A program made the position numbers and the translations under genes. DNA of 33,140 nt, taken from contig JAGRPB010000048.1 of the NCBI GenBank assembly GCA_020439945.1, positions 1 to 33,140 of the forward strand, given 5' to 3'. Positions 15,635 to 24,134 of the stretch are shown here, piece by piece (position 1 is the first letter of the stretch; the number at the start of each line of letters is the position of its first letter). The notes beneath the pieces are model-generated. The model saw only the letters and a program-made list of their open reading frames with translations, did no database searches and was not told the origin of the DNA. This DNA comes from Verrucomicrobiia bacterium (GTDB taxonomy: Bacteria; Verrucomicrobiota; Verrucomicrobiia; Verrucomicrobiales; DEV007).

Positions 15635-17065
15635 ATGAAACGCAAACTCCTCTTTACCGCTCTCGCGCTGGTCGTTCTGTTGGTCGCTGCCGGATTGATC
15701 GCGAAGCAGGTGCTGGTGGGCTACCTGACACCCGACTTCGTGGTTCGACAGATCGAGAGTCACTGGAACTGCCGGGCCGAGGTGACCGAGGTGAATGTCC
15801 ATCTGCTGGGAACGGCGACGGTGGAACTGAGAGGGGTCGCGCTGGCGCCTCGTGATTCGTTTGCCGACGACGCGACGCCGCTTGAGGAACGGACGCCGCT
15901 CCCGGACGGAACCGCGGAGTTGCAGAGCGGCTCGGTGCTTCTCGAAATCCGCCCGGGGGAACTCATCCGACGGCACCTGAATATCCGCCAACTGGTGATC
16001 GACGGTTTGCAGGTGTCGACCACGATCAACCGGGACGGGGATGCCTCACTGGAAAAGCTCTTCGATGAGCCTGCCAAACCGGTGTTGCCACTCGTCGCCT
16101 CGGAGGCTCCGACGCCGAAAGAGACTGGTGGGCCGGAGGAGGGGACGACGGTCAGTGACGAGGAATCTTTCCACGCGGGAGACCTCAACTTTTCCGCCGC
16201 CGCCGACCGGATGGAGGTGAAGGACGGGCAGCTGGCCTTTCATGTCGAGGCGAGCGGCGCGGAGATCCGCCTGGAATCGTTTTCGCTGGCGCTCACCGAC
16301 ATCGATGTGGATCCCGGCGAGCTGGACGTTCACAATCGCGCCGCGGCCGAGTTTGGCGGCGATCTGATCGTGCGGCCTCCGGCGGATTCGCCGGCTCCGA
16401 GCGATCTGGATTATCTGAACGCCCACATTTCGGGCAACGGTCGCATCCAGCCTTTCAACCCCGAGACGGGGGAAGTGGATCCGGTTTGGACGGTCAATCT
16501 GACGATCCATCAAGGCGCCGAGATCAGCACCTTTCCGGTGATCGCCCAATTGCAGAATCTGCTCAAGGATGTCGACACGGCGGGCGTCGATCTGAGCGAC
16601 TTGAATCTGCGGGGCACTTTGCTGGCCGATGCGACCACGGCGATCGGTCACGCCGAGGGGAAATACCTCATCAAGGAGCCGCTGGCCCTGCAACTGCCGG
16701 ATACGCTGCTCCAGATCGAGCAGGGGAGCTGGTTCCACACCGGCACCAACGAGCACAAGATGAAGGCGACGCTGGTGGCTTCGGAGACCCTGACTCATCA
16801 GATCGAGGGCAAAGTGGACGCCTATCTGCAGCGGAAAGCCGGCAACCTCGCTTCGGCAAACCTGCGTTCGTTGCTCATGAGCCCGGTGATGAAGGATGGC
16901 CAACTGACCATCGAAGTGAGTTCAAAGGGAGATCTCTCGAAACCGAAGGTCGACCTGGTGACGCCGCTGGGAAACCTCTCGGAAGTCCTCGGTGTCAGCA
17001 AGGACACCATGGATTCGCTGGAGAAAACAGGTAAAGCGCTCCTGAAGAACCTCTTCGGAAAGTGA
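15635..17065 (+). CDS. AsmA-like envelope protein
   Basis: 476 residues, anchored by one N-terminal membrane helix (about 5-27), followed by a long beta-rich periplasmic part. The opening YLTPDFVVRQIESHWNCRAEVTEV and the later pattern of amphipathic strands ending VTPLGNLSEVLG fit the AsmA/DUF748 superfamily. Its members are bridge-like proteins linked to lipid movement and outer-membrane homeostasis. A low-complexity acidic/Pro linker at about 147-178 divides two parts. The ATG begins directly at the signal anchor. It is monocistronic and runs toward a tRNA gene on the opposite strand. Its partners are unknown. Confidence 0.65.
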   Translation: MKRKLLFTALALVVLLVAAGLIAKQVLVGYLTPDFVVRQIESHWNCRAEVTEVNVHLLGTATVELRGVALAPRDSFADDATPLEERTPLPDGTAELQSGSVLLEIRPGELIRRHLNIRQLVIDGLQVSTTINRDGDASLEKLFDEPAKPVLPLVASEAPTPKETGGPEEGTTVSDEESFHAGDLNFSAAADRMEVKDGQLAFHVEASGAEIRLESFSLALTDIDVDPGELDVHNRAAAEFGGDLIVRPPADSPAPSDLDYLNAHISGNGRIQPFNPETGEVDPVWTVNLTIHQGAEISTFPVIAQLQNLLKDVDTAGVDLSDLNLRGTLLADATTAIGHAEGKYLIKEPLALQLPDTLLQIEQGSWFHTGTNEHKMKATLVASETLTHQIEGKVDAYLQRKAGNLASANLRSLLMSPVMKDGQLTIEVSSKGDLSKPKVDLVTPLGNLSEVLGVSKDTMDSLEKTGKALLKNLFGK

Positions 17066-17088
17066 GCCGCGTCAGGTCGTCCGGGATT

Positions 17089-17096
17089 AAAAAAAA
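17089..17096 (-). terminator. T-run downstream of tRNA-Lys
   Basis: On the minus strand, eight consecutive T follow the tRNA 3' end after two bases, which would release RNA polymerase close to the mature end. Confidence 0.5.
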
Positions 17097-17098
17097 CG

Positions 17099-17171
17099 TA
17101 GGTGGACTGGGACTCGAACCCAGGACCAATGGCTTAAAAGGCCACTGCTCTACCGACTGAGCTATCCACCC
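17099..17171 (-). tRNA. tRNA-Lys (anticodon UUU)
   Basis: The minus strand folds into a complete 73-base cloverleaf: acceptor GGGTGGA/TCCACCT with a G-T first pair, D stem GCTC/GAGC, anticodon stem GTGGC/GCCAT with loop CTTTTAA (anticodon TTT), T stem CTGGG/CCCAG with loop TTCGAGT, and discriminator A. The 3' CCA is not encoded, so it must be added by the nucleotidyltransferase. It sits between the convergent AsmA-like gene and the HAD gene. Confidence 0.95.
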
Positions 17172-17275
17172 GGATGACCTTGGCGAGGCGGGAATGTCGC
17201 GGGAACAATCCGCCGCGCCGGGGAGCGTGGAGGTTACTCGGGAACGGGAGTGGCGCAAGCGAAAGTTCCCCGATT

Positions 17276-17956
17276 TCAATCCAGGCTCTGGCAGAGATCC
17301 TTGAGCGTCAGCCGTGGGCGTTGCAATCGAAAAACCTGAAAGCCCGCGGCAGCGGCGCCCTCCCAATCGTTGGCGGGATCGTCGCCCACGTGGAGAATGG
17401 CGTCGGGATCGCATCCCAGAGCGCGAGACGCGACCCGGAAGATGGTGCCGGATGGCTTGGCGGCGCCGATTTCGGCCGAGAGAATGACGTGCTGGAAATA
17501 CTCCGACAACCCCAATCCGAGCGCGATGCGGTGGTAACGTCGGTCGAAATTCGAAATCACCGCCAGCGGGAATCGCGACACCAGCCTATCCAGCGATTCG
17601 AGGGTTTCCGGGAAAAGCTCCCAGGCGCAGGGTTCGGAATAATGCTCGAAAAGAGCCGGAAACAGAGGGACTGGGAGAGGATCGGTCATCCCGGCGTGGC
17701 GGAAGGTTTCATCGACCAGATCCCGCCACCATTGGATCTCCGCCTGTTCCGGATCGCGGGTGACTTCGGTTTCCGTGGGGGAATGCAAGGCCGGAGCCGA
17801 TTTCCAAGCCGCGCGAAAGCCGGAATCGAGCTCCGATTCACCGAGATTCAATCCGCACTCGCGACCAAAGCGGGCATAGGTGGCTCCGACAGGCTCTTTC
17901 AGGTGAAACAGGGTACCTGCCGCATCGAACGTAGCTGCTTTGAGAATCAGCCGCAT
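17276..17956 (-). CDS. HAD-superfamily hydrolase
   Basis: This 227-residue cytoplasmic HAD protein has a helical cap after motif I. Motif I is FDAAGTLF with nucleophile D11, but the usual acid two residues later is Ala (A13). Motif II is AVISNF, motif III is the Lys in AAKPSG, and motif IV is HVGDDPANDWEGAAAAGF with the metal-binding Asp pair. The layout resembles the HDHD3/REG-2-like HAD group, so the substrate may be a small phosphoester, but the missing second Asp makes activity uncertain. ATG at 17956 is chosen over an upstream GTG at 17992 because it starts directly at the first strand. The gene is divergent from nusA. Confidence 0.78.
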   Translation of the reverse strand: MRLILKAATFDAAGTLFHLKEPVGATYARFGRECGLNLGESELDSGFRAAWKSAPALHSPTETEVTRDPEQAEIQWWRDLVDETFRHAGMTDPLPVPLFPALFEHYSEPCAWELFPETLESLDRLVSRFPLAVISNFDRRYHRIALGLGLSEYFQHVILSAEIGAAKPSGTIFRVASRALGCDPDAILHVGDDPANDWEGAAAAGFQVFRLQRPRLTLKDLCQSLD

Positions 17957-17985
17957 CCCGCCAAGGAAAGCGCCGGATTTCAGAC

Positions 17986-18014
17986 TTGCCACTATTTTAG
18001 GTTGTGCCTATGTT
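17986..18014 (+). promoter_or_regulatory. Candidate sigma-70 promoter of the nusA operon
   Basis: TTGCCA at 17986-17991 and TATGTT at 18009-18014 are separated by 17 bases. Transcription would start near 18021 and give a leader of about 117 bases before nusA. The -35 lies just outside the divergent HAD gene start. Confidence 0.65.
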
Positions 18015-18074
18015 GCCGGACCTGCAACACTGGGTTGCCGAGTCGTCTGTAGACCGCTTGTGCGAAGTGGAAGT

Positions 18075-18105
18075 TGGAGTGGGACTTGTCCCGCTCCATT
18101 TTTTT
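18075..18105 (+). terminator. Intrinsic terminator inside the nusA leader (attenuator)
   Basis: GGAGTGGGA (18076-18084) pairs with TCCCGCTCC (18089-18097) with one G-T pair and a four-base CTTG loop. An outer T-A pair (18075/18098) extends it, and seven T follow at 18099-18105. It lies downstream of the promoter and 32 bases before the nusA ATG. No gene on the plus strand ends just before it, so it cannot simply end an upstream transcript. Confidence 0.75.
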
Positions 18106-18137
18106 CCTCGGATGTTGCGCCTGTCCCGCCGTGCATC

Positions 18138-19547
18138 ATGACTAACGAACTTCTGGCGCTATTTGAGTATTACGAGAAAGAGAAAGGGATCGACCGCATG
18201 ACGATGGTCGAAGCCCTCGAAGGCGCATTGTTGTCTGCTTCCCGGAAGAGCATCGGTCCGGCTCGCGAACTGAAGATCCACATCGATCCCCAGAAAGGCA
18301 AGATCAAGGTCACCTCGACCCTGGTGATCGTGGACCGGGTGATGAAACCCTACGACGAGATCGATATCTTCACGGCTCGCCGCATTCGGCCGGAATCCCA
18401 GGTCGGCGAAGAGCTGGAAGTGGAAGTGACGCCGAAGAATTTCGGCCGTATCGCCGCCCAGACCGCGAAGCAGGCGATGATGCAGCGTCTCCGCCAGGCT
18501 GAGAAGGAGATGATCTATGACGAGTTCAAGGACCGCGCCGGCGACATCGTCAGCGGCACGGTTCGTCGCTTCGAACGCAGCGATGTGATGATCGATCTCG
18601 GCAAGTTCGAGGGCGTGATGCCCTCGCGCGAGCGGGTTTCCACGGAGGAATACAACATCGGCGACCGCATTCGCGCTTATGTGGTGGCGGTCGAGAACGG
18701 CCCGCGTGGACCGGAAATCATTCTCTCCCGGAGCCATCCGAATTTTGTCCGCCGCCTTTTCGAGTCGGAAGTGAGTGAAATTGCCGATCACACCGTCGAA
18801 ATCCGCGCGCTGGCTCGCGAATCCGGTTACCGCACCAAGGTCGCCGTCTACAGCGCCGACGAAAAGGTCGATCCGGTGGGGGCCTGTGTGGGTCTCCGTG
18901 GCGCTCGGGTGAAGAACATCGTCCGCGAGCTCAACAACGAGAAAGTGGACATCATTCGCTGGAGCGACAACACTCGCGAATTCGTCGAGGACGCCCTCAA
19001 GCCGGCCAAGATCCGGTCCATCGAGTTGGACGAAGAAAACCATCGCGTCCGGGTGACGGTGGACGAGGAAGAGCTTTCCAAGGCGATCGGGCGTCGCGGT
19101 CAGAACGCCCGACTCACGTCTCGCCTGGTCGGGTGGGATGTGCAGGTCGAGAAGGACGAATCTGCTCATGAAGCTTTCGAGGCTCGCGTCAGCGATGCGG
19201 CGAACGGCTTGGCGGAACGGGTCGGTATCGATGTCGAACTGGCCATGGGGCTGGTCCGGGGCGGTATCAACACGCTCGAAATGCTCGCCAATGACGTCGA
19301 CGCCATCGATGTGGCGGAGATCCTGGAAGTTTCCGAAGAAGAAGGCGCCGACATCCTGGCCAGGGCGCAAGCGGCATTCGGAGGGAACGCCGAACCCGCC
19401 GCGGACGAAGCCGAAGAACCGGCCGCCGAAAGCGATGACGCTCCCGTGGCGGAAGCCGGGGAGGAAGCCGCCGCCGAATCGACTGAAGAGAGCGCCGACG
19501 AAGCACCCGCGGAAGCTGCCGCGGAGGAGAAAGCCGCTCAGGCCTGA
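18138..19547 (+). CDS. nusA: Transcription termination/antitermination factor NusA
   Basis: 469 residues. NusA binds RNA polymerase and RNA and modulates pausing, intrinsic termination and antitermination. The domains are in order: polymerase-binding N-terminal domain (1-125, starting MTNELLALFEYYEKEKGIDR), S1 (about 135-200, with IVSGTVRRFERSDVMIDLG), KH1 and KH2 (about 200-345, with VGLRGARVKNI and the GxxG loop AIGRRGQNARL). Next is a helix-hairpin-helix segment around 370-415 (GINTLEMLANDVDAIDVAEIL), and finally an Ala/Glu-rich acidic tail of about 50 residues. ATG 18138 fits the family N-terminus; the frame is open upstream, but that part overlaps the promoter and terminator. rimP, the usual upstream partner, is not present. 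A terminator in the leader suggests autoregulation. Confidence 0.95.
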   Translation: MTNELLALFEYYEKEKGIDRMTMVEALEGALLSASRKSIGPARELKIHIDPQKGKIKVTSTLVIVDRVMKPYDEIDIFTARRIRPESQVGEELEVEVTPKNFGRIAAQTAKQAMMQRLRQAEKEMIYDEFKDRAGDIVSGTVRRFERSDVMIDLGKFEGVMPSRERVSTEEYNIGDRIRAYVVAVENGPRGPEIILSRSHPNFVRRLFESEVSEIADHTVEIRALARESGYRTKVAVYSADEKVDPVGACVGLRGARVKNIVRELNNEKVDIIRWSDNTREFVEDALKPAKIRSIELDEENHRVRVTVDEEELSKAIGRRGQNARLTSRLVGWDVQVEKDESAHEAFEARVSDAANGLAERVGIDVELAMGLVRGGINTLEMLANDVDAIDVAEILEVSEEEGADILARAQAAFGGNAEPAADEAEEPAAESDDAPVAEAGEEAAAESTEESADEAPAEAAAEEKAAQA

Positions 19548-19765
19548 GACGATCGCAAGGCCTGGTGCCTGCCTACCTGGTTGGCATCCAACCCGGAAAG
19601 CTCCCGTTGAACCCGGAATCCACCATTTTCACCGAACAGGAAACACCAAGCAAAACGCCCTGAAACGGGCCGTTCGCCGAAGCGACCAAGATCATTTGAC
19701 GAGCCAGAGCGAACGATTTCCCCAAGACGCGGGGATGCACCCCCGATCTCCGATCCCACTACCGA
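19548..19765 (+). other. nusA-infB spacer
   Basis: These 218 bases hold no supported gene, no strong terminator and no clear promoter. The length is unusual for this operon, where ylxR/rpl7A-like genes or a longer infB N-terminus often occupy the gap; neither is recognisable here. Confidence 0.4.
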
Positions 19766-21805
19766 ATGGCATCCAAATCCAAGGAAACTCCTGAGCCCGA
19801 TTCGCCGGACGAATCGAAAAAGAAAGCTCTGAATCTCTTCGAGAAAGAAGAACGCCGCGCGGCTCGCAAAGGCAAGGCGAAGCCGGTCGTGGATGAAGAG
19901 GTGTGGGTTTTTGGCCATCTCGGGGAAGACGATGGAGGCATGGCCGCCAAGGCAGCTCCGAAGCCGGAGGCGCAGGAAGACGACGAGCAAGAGGGCGAGG
20001 GGCCTTCCGTGATCGAGGGTGACTCCGGAAAGATCATCAACATCAAGCCGCCGATCATTGTCAAGGATCTGGCGGAATTGATGGATCTGAAGCCCTTCAA
20101 GCTCATCAAGGATCTGATGGAGCTGGATGTGTTCGTCAATCCGAACCAGTCCATCGAGCCCGATGTGGCCGCCAGCGTCTGTGAAAAGCACGGCTTCGTT
20201 TTCGAGAAGGAAAAGCGGGAGAAAGGCGCCGGCGTCCACAAGGTCGAGGAGGTGATCGAGGAGCCGGAAGCGCCGGAAGAGGTGGAGGAAGATCTCCTGA
20301 AGCCGCGCCCGCCGGTCGTGACTTTCATGGGCCACGTCGACCACGGGAAAACCTCGCTGCTCGATTATTTCCGCGGATCGAAAGTCGTTGATGGCGAAGC
20401 CGGTGGCATCACCCAACACGTGGGCGCCTATAGCGTGGAGCGCGGCGGCAAGCGGGTGACCTTCATCGACACTCCCGGCCACGAAGCCTTCACCGAGATG
20501 CGGGCTCGGGGCGCGAATGTGACCGACATCGTCGTGCTCGTCATCGCGGCCGACGACGGGATCATGCCGACCACGATCGAGGCGATCGATCACTGCCGGG
20601 CGGCCGATGTGACCATCATGGTGGCCATCAACAAAGTCGACCTGCCGCGCGCGGACGTGAATCGCGTGAAATCCCAGCTCCAGGAACGCGAATTGTCGCC
20701 GGAAGACTGGGGTGGCTCGACTCTCTGCGTCGAGGTGTCGGCCAAGACCGGCGATGGTCTCGACGATCTGTTCGATGCCATCACCCTCCAGGCCGAGGTG
20801 ATGGAACTGAAAGCCAACGAAGACGGTCCGGCTCGCGCCGTGGTCATCGAGGCCCGCACCGAACCCGGCAAGGGCCCCACCGCGACCGTCGTGGTGGAGT
20901 CGGGCATCCTCAAGGTCGGCGTGCCCTTCATCTGCGGCAATTTCCATGGGAAGGTGAAGGCTCTGATCAACGATCAGGGCGAGAGGGTCGATGGAGTGAC
21001 CCCGGCGTCCCCGGTGGAGGTGGTCGGTTTTTCCGATGTGCCGAATGTCGGAGATGAACTCGTCCAGATGGACTCCGAACGCCACGCGAAAAAGCTCAGC
21101 GAAGAGCGTCAGGAGATCGCCCGCCAGGCGAAGCTGAAACCCCGCGAGCGTTCGGCTCTGGAGACCCTGTTTGCCAACATCGAAGAAGGCAGCAAGAAGA
21201 CCCTCAAGGCGATTCTCAAAGCCGATGTGCAGGGTTCGGTCGAGGCCATCGTCGGTGCGCTGAAAGAGATCCAGTCGGACAAGATCAATCTCGAAGTCAT
21301 CCGCTCCGACGCCGGCCCCATCACCGAGTCGGACGTCCTGCTCGCGAGTGCCTCCGATGCCATCATCCTCGGTTTCAACACCAAGGTGGAGAACAAGGCC
21401 GTGGCGCTGGTAAAACGTGAAGGCGTTCAGGTGAAGCTGTTCTCCATCATCTACGAACTTCTCGATCAGGTGAAAGACGCCATGCTCGGGATGCTCGATC
21501 CCGAAACACGCGAGAACACGCTCGGTCACGCCGAGGTGCGCGAGGTCTTCAAGACTTCCTCGGGTCGTGTCGGCGGTTGTTTCGTCACCGATGGCCGGAT
21601 CGATCGGAAGGCGCGCGCTCGCGTCATCCGCAGTGGCCAGCCGGTCTACGATGGAGGTTTCGTGACGCTTCGCCGATTCAAGGACGACGTCAATGAGGTG
21701 CGCAACGGTCTCGAATGCGGGATCAAGCTGGGCGACTTCAACGACTACATGCAGAACGACATCATCGAGTGCTACGAACTCGAGAAGCTGGAATTGAAGC
21801 TTTGA
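19766..21805 (+). CDS. infB: Translation initiation factor IF-2
   Basis: 679 residues. IF-2 is the GTPase that places initiator tRNA on the 30S subunit and promotes subunit joining. The GTPase motifs are intact: GHVDHGKT (189-196), DTPGH (235-239) and NKVD (289-292). They are followed by the beta-barrel domain II, the helical domain III and the C-terminal fMet-tRNA-binding domain ending [12 protein letters not shown]. The N-terminal IF2-N fold appears at about 92-150 ([22 protein letters not shown]). The region before it is short and highly charged, so the protein is shorter than the 800-900 residues common in other bacteria. It is the second gene of the nusA cluster. Confidence 0.96.
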   Translation: MASKSKETPEPDSPDESKKKALNLFEKEERRAARKGKAKPVVDEEVWVFGHLGEDDGGMAAKAAPKPEAQEDDEQEGEGPSVIEGDSGKIINIKPPIIVKDLAELMDLKPFKLIKDLMELDVFVNPNQSIEPDVAASVCEKHGFVFEKEKREKGAGVHKVEEVIEEPEAPEEVEEDLLKPRPPVVTFMGHVDHGKTSLLDYFRGSKVVDGEAGGITQHVGAYSVERGGKRVTFIDTPGHEAFTEMRARGANVTDIVVLVIAADDGIMPTTIEAIDHCRAADVTIMVAINKVDLPRADVNRVKSQLQERELSPEDWGGSTLCVEVSAKTGDGLDDLFDAITLQAEVMELKANEDGPARAVVIEARTEPGKGPTATVVVESGILKVGVPFICGNFHGKVKALINDQGERVDGVTPASPVEVVGFSDVPNVGDELVQMDSERHAKKLSEERQEIARQAKLKPRERSALETLFANIEEGSKKTLKAILKADVQGSVEAIVGALKEIQSDKINLEVIRSDAGPITESDVLLASASDAIILGFNTKVENKAVALVKREGVQVKLFSIIYELLDQVKDAMLGMLDPETRENTLGHAEVREVFKTSSGRVGGCFVTDGRIDRKARARVIRSGQPVYDGGFVTLRRFKDDVNEVRNGLECGIKLGDFNDYMQNDIIECYELEKLELKL

Positions 21806-21909
21806 TCCGCCGGCGGTTCGGCGGATGATTTGTCCGCTGATCGTATCGAACGGGAAAGGGAGCGGAACTCCGCTTCACCCGTCCACATCCCCGACCGTTT
21901 TGTATTCTC

Positions 21910-22326
21910 ATGAGCAATCGACTTGCCCGCGTCAGTGAACTCCTGAAACGCGAACTCGGGAATGCTCTGGAACGCGATTTCGAATTCAAGGATGTGCTCG
22001 TGACGATCCATGATGTCGACGTCACCCCGGATCTTCGGCATGCGCACGTGTTCGTGGGAATCGTCGGCGACGAATCGCGCCGGAACCACGTGATGCGGCA
22101 GCTGGAGGCGAAACGCGGCCAGATTCAATCGCAGGTCATGAAACGCGTGGTCCTGAAATACACGCCCCAGTTGCATTTCCGTTTCGACGACTCCATCGAG
22201 CGCGGCGTCCGAGTGGTGAATCTGCTCGATGAAATCGCCCGCGATCTGCCGCCGGACGAGGTTGAAGACGCGACGGACGATCCCTGGGAGGCAGACGACG
22301 AGGAAAACCACGAAGGACTTGCGTGA
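21910..22326 (+). CDS. rbfA: 30S ribosome-binding factor A
   Basis: 138 residues. RbfA binds free 30S subunits and helps mature the 5' end of 16S rRNA. The family pattern is visible from MSNRLARVSELLKRELGNAL through DVDVTPDLRHAHVFVGI to LKYTPQLHFRFDDSIERG, a KH-like fold. An acidic tail of about 25 residues follows. It lies 104 bases after infB and 55 bases before the DHH phosphoesterase gene, in the classical order. Confidence 0.95.
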   Translation: MSNRLARVSELLKRELGNALERDFEFKDVLVTIHDVDVTPDLRHAHVFVGIVGDESRRNHVMRQLEAKRGQIQSQVMKRVVLKYTPQLHFRFDDSIERGVRVVNLLDEIARDLPPDEVEDATDDPWEADDEENHEGLA

Positions 22327-22381
22327 CTGAATCGTTTCGGTGTTTCGACGCGCCGAATGATATGGGTAGGAAAGAACGACC

Positions 22382-23389
22382 ATGGAAGCGAGTTCCGACA
22401 ACGCCTCTGCGAGTTTCGCGCAAATTGCGGAAGCCATTTCGAAGGCGGCATCGATCGGGATACTCACGCATCGCCGGCCGGATGGCGACGCGATTGGCTC
22501 CTGTGTCGCGCTGGGGGAAGCGTTGGAGGCCCTGGGAAAACGGATTTTCCTCATCAACGCCGACGAAGTGCCCGATTCCCTGCGATTTTTGTCCGGATCG
22601 GAGCGGTTCGAAGTCGCATCGGAAATCAGCCAACCCTATCCGGTGGATCTCGTGATCGTGCTCGATTCCGCCGGACACGATCGGGTGGGGGATGAAGCGT
22701 GGAACGCGCTCTCAAACGCCGGCCTCGTCATTAATATCGATCATCACATCAGCAACACCCGATTTGGCGATCTTAACTATGTCGATGCGAAATCTCCGGC
22801 GACCGGACAGATCATCTACGAATTGATCTCCGATCAGGGCTGGCGCCTCACGACCGACGGGCGGGACGCTCTCTATGCGGCGATCTCCACGGACACCGGC
22901 TCGTTCCGCTATCCCAGCACCACGGCGGCAACCTACCGCATCGCCGCCGAATTGATCGACGAGGGGCTCGACGTCGGCGGCATTTCGCAGAAGCTTTACG
23001 AGAGCTATCCTTTGCGACGGCTTTTTCTGCTGCGGGATCTGCTGCAGAAAATGGAGGTCCGCGACGACGGGCGGGTAGTCGCAATCAAGCTGACCCTCGC
23101 CATGGCCGAGGCCGTCGGTATGCGCCCGGGAGACACCGAGGGCCTGATCGACGTGATCCGTTCCGTCGACACGGTCATCGTGGCGGTTTTTTTCGAGGAG
23201 ATGGCCGATGGCAAGATCCGGGTCAGTTCCCGCTCCAAGTCGACCGTCGTCGACGTCGGGCAAGTCTGCGCCGTTTTTGGCGGTGGCGGTCACCAGTTGG
23301 CGGCCGGCACCCGGATGAGAGGACCGATCGATGACGCGGCCGACCGATTTTTAACCGAAGTATCAAGACAATTAGATGGAAGCAATTGA
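22382..23389 (+). CDS. nrnA: DHH-family oligoribonuclease / PAP phosphatase
   Basis: 335 residues. NrnA-type DHH-DHHA1 enzymes degrade very short RNAs and in some species dephosphorylate pAp. Metal motifs are complete: H30 with PDGD (33-36) and GS, LDSAGHD around 94-100, the DHH triad in DHHISN (120-125), and DTGSF. The DHHA1 substrate loop FGGGGH is at 299-304. A purine-rich AGGAAAG lies about 9 bases before the ATG, a plausible ribosome site. The 3' end overlaps truB by 14 bases, so translation is probably coupled. The position between rbfA and truB is the conserved one in many phyla. Confidence 0.92.
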   Translation: MEASSDNASASFAQIAEAISKAASIGILTHRRPDGDAIGSCVALGEALEALGKRIFLINADEVPDSLRFLSGSERFEVASEISQPYPVDLVIVLDSAGHDRVGDEAWNALSNAGLVINIDHHISNTRFGDLNYVDAKSPATGQIIYELISDQGWRLTTDGRDALYAAISTDTGSFRYPSTTAATYRIAAELIDEGLDVGGISQKLYESYPLRRLFLLRDLLQKMEVRDDGRVVAIKLTLAMAEAVGMRPGDTEGLIDVIRSVDTVIVAVFFEEMADGKIRVSSRSKSTVVDVGQVCAVFGGGGHQLAAGTRMRGPIDDAADRFLTEVSRQLDGSN

Positions 23390-24092
23390 CGGAGTTCTGT
23401 TGGTGGACAAAGGGCAGGCCATGACCTCGCACGACGTGGTCGCGGTGGCGCGGCGCTCGCTGGGAATCAAGAAAATCGGCCACTGCGGCACCCTCGATCC
23501 CATGGCCACCGGTCTGCTGATCCTGGTCGTGGGACGTGGCACCAAGATCCAGGATCTGCTGATGGCCGAGGACAAGGAATATGTGGGATCCCTAGAATTG
23601 GGTTCGACGACCAACACCCAGGACGCCGACGGCGAGGTGCTCGAAGAGAAGGAGATTCCCGGCGATCTGGATGAGGCCACGATCCGCTCCGCCTTCGACG
23701 CCTTCACCGGCGATTTCTACCAGACGCCGCCCATGGTTTCCGCCATCAAGAAGGACGGGGTGCCCCTCTACAAACTGGCGCGACAGGGGAAAGAGGTGAA
23801 GCGGGATCCGCGTTTCGTCCATGTCTACAGCTATCGCATCGACTCGATCGAACTCCCCGTGGTCAGTTTCACCGTCGTCTGCAGCAAGGGATTCTACGTG
23901 CGCACCTACGCCCACGACATTGGAGAGAAACTGGGCTGCGGCGCCCACCTGAAAAGCCTGCGACGCACCAAGTCCGGGAAATTCGGGCTGGAAAGGGCGG
24001 TCACGTTTGAGGAGCTCAAACATGGTGATCGGCGGGAATTGATTGGGAAAATGTTGTCCCTGCCCGAGGTTTCGAAACTTCGAGGCGCCTGA
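23376..24092 (+). CDS. truB: tRNA pseudouridine(55) synthase
   Basis: 238 residues. TruB converts U55 in the T-loop of most tRNAs to pseudouridine. The catalytic motif GTLDPMATGLL places the nucleophile at D41; the N-terminal motif GVLLVDKGQAMTSHD and the later TPPMVSAIKKDGVPLYKLAR (Tyr-containing) are also typical. The protein is shorter than E. coli TruB and lacks most of the C-terminal PUA domain, which is a common short form. It overlaps the 3' end of nrnA and precedes ribF. Confidence 0.95.
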   Translation: MEAIDGVLLVDKGQAMTSHDVVAVARRSLGIKKIGHCGTLDPMATGLLILVVGRGTKIQDLLMAEDKEYVGSLELGSTTNTQDADGEVLEEKEIPGDLDEATIRSAFDAFTGDFYQTPPMVSAIKKDGVPLYKLARQGKEVKRDPRFVHVYSYRIDSIELPVVSFTVVCSKGFYVRTYAHDIGEKLGCGAHLKSLRRTKSGKFGLERAVTFEELKHGDRRELIGKMLSLPEVSKLRGA

Positions 24093-24134
24093 TCGGGGCC
24101 GGTCCGCCATTTCCGCCTCCATCCACTCCAAGCG

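Noticed and set aside
17099..17171. tRNA-Lys as an island attachment site
   Set aside because: No second copy of the tRNA 3' end and no integrase gene were seen in the window; neighbouring genes are housekeeping.
16995..17414. 139-codon minus-strand frame across the tRNA gene
   Set aside because: It reads straight through the tRNA-Lys and its T-run; no protein is plausible.
18159..19370. 403-codon minus-strand frame opposite nusA
   Set aside because: NusA domains on the plus strand are complete, and this frame shows no signal, motif or ribosome site.
19538..21529. 663-codon minus-strand frame opposite infB
   Set aside because: It is His/Asp/Leu-rich shadow coding of the IF-2 gene; the plus strand has all GTPase motifs.
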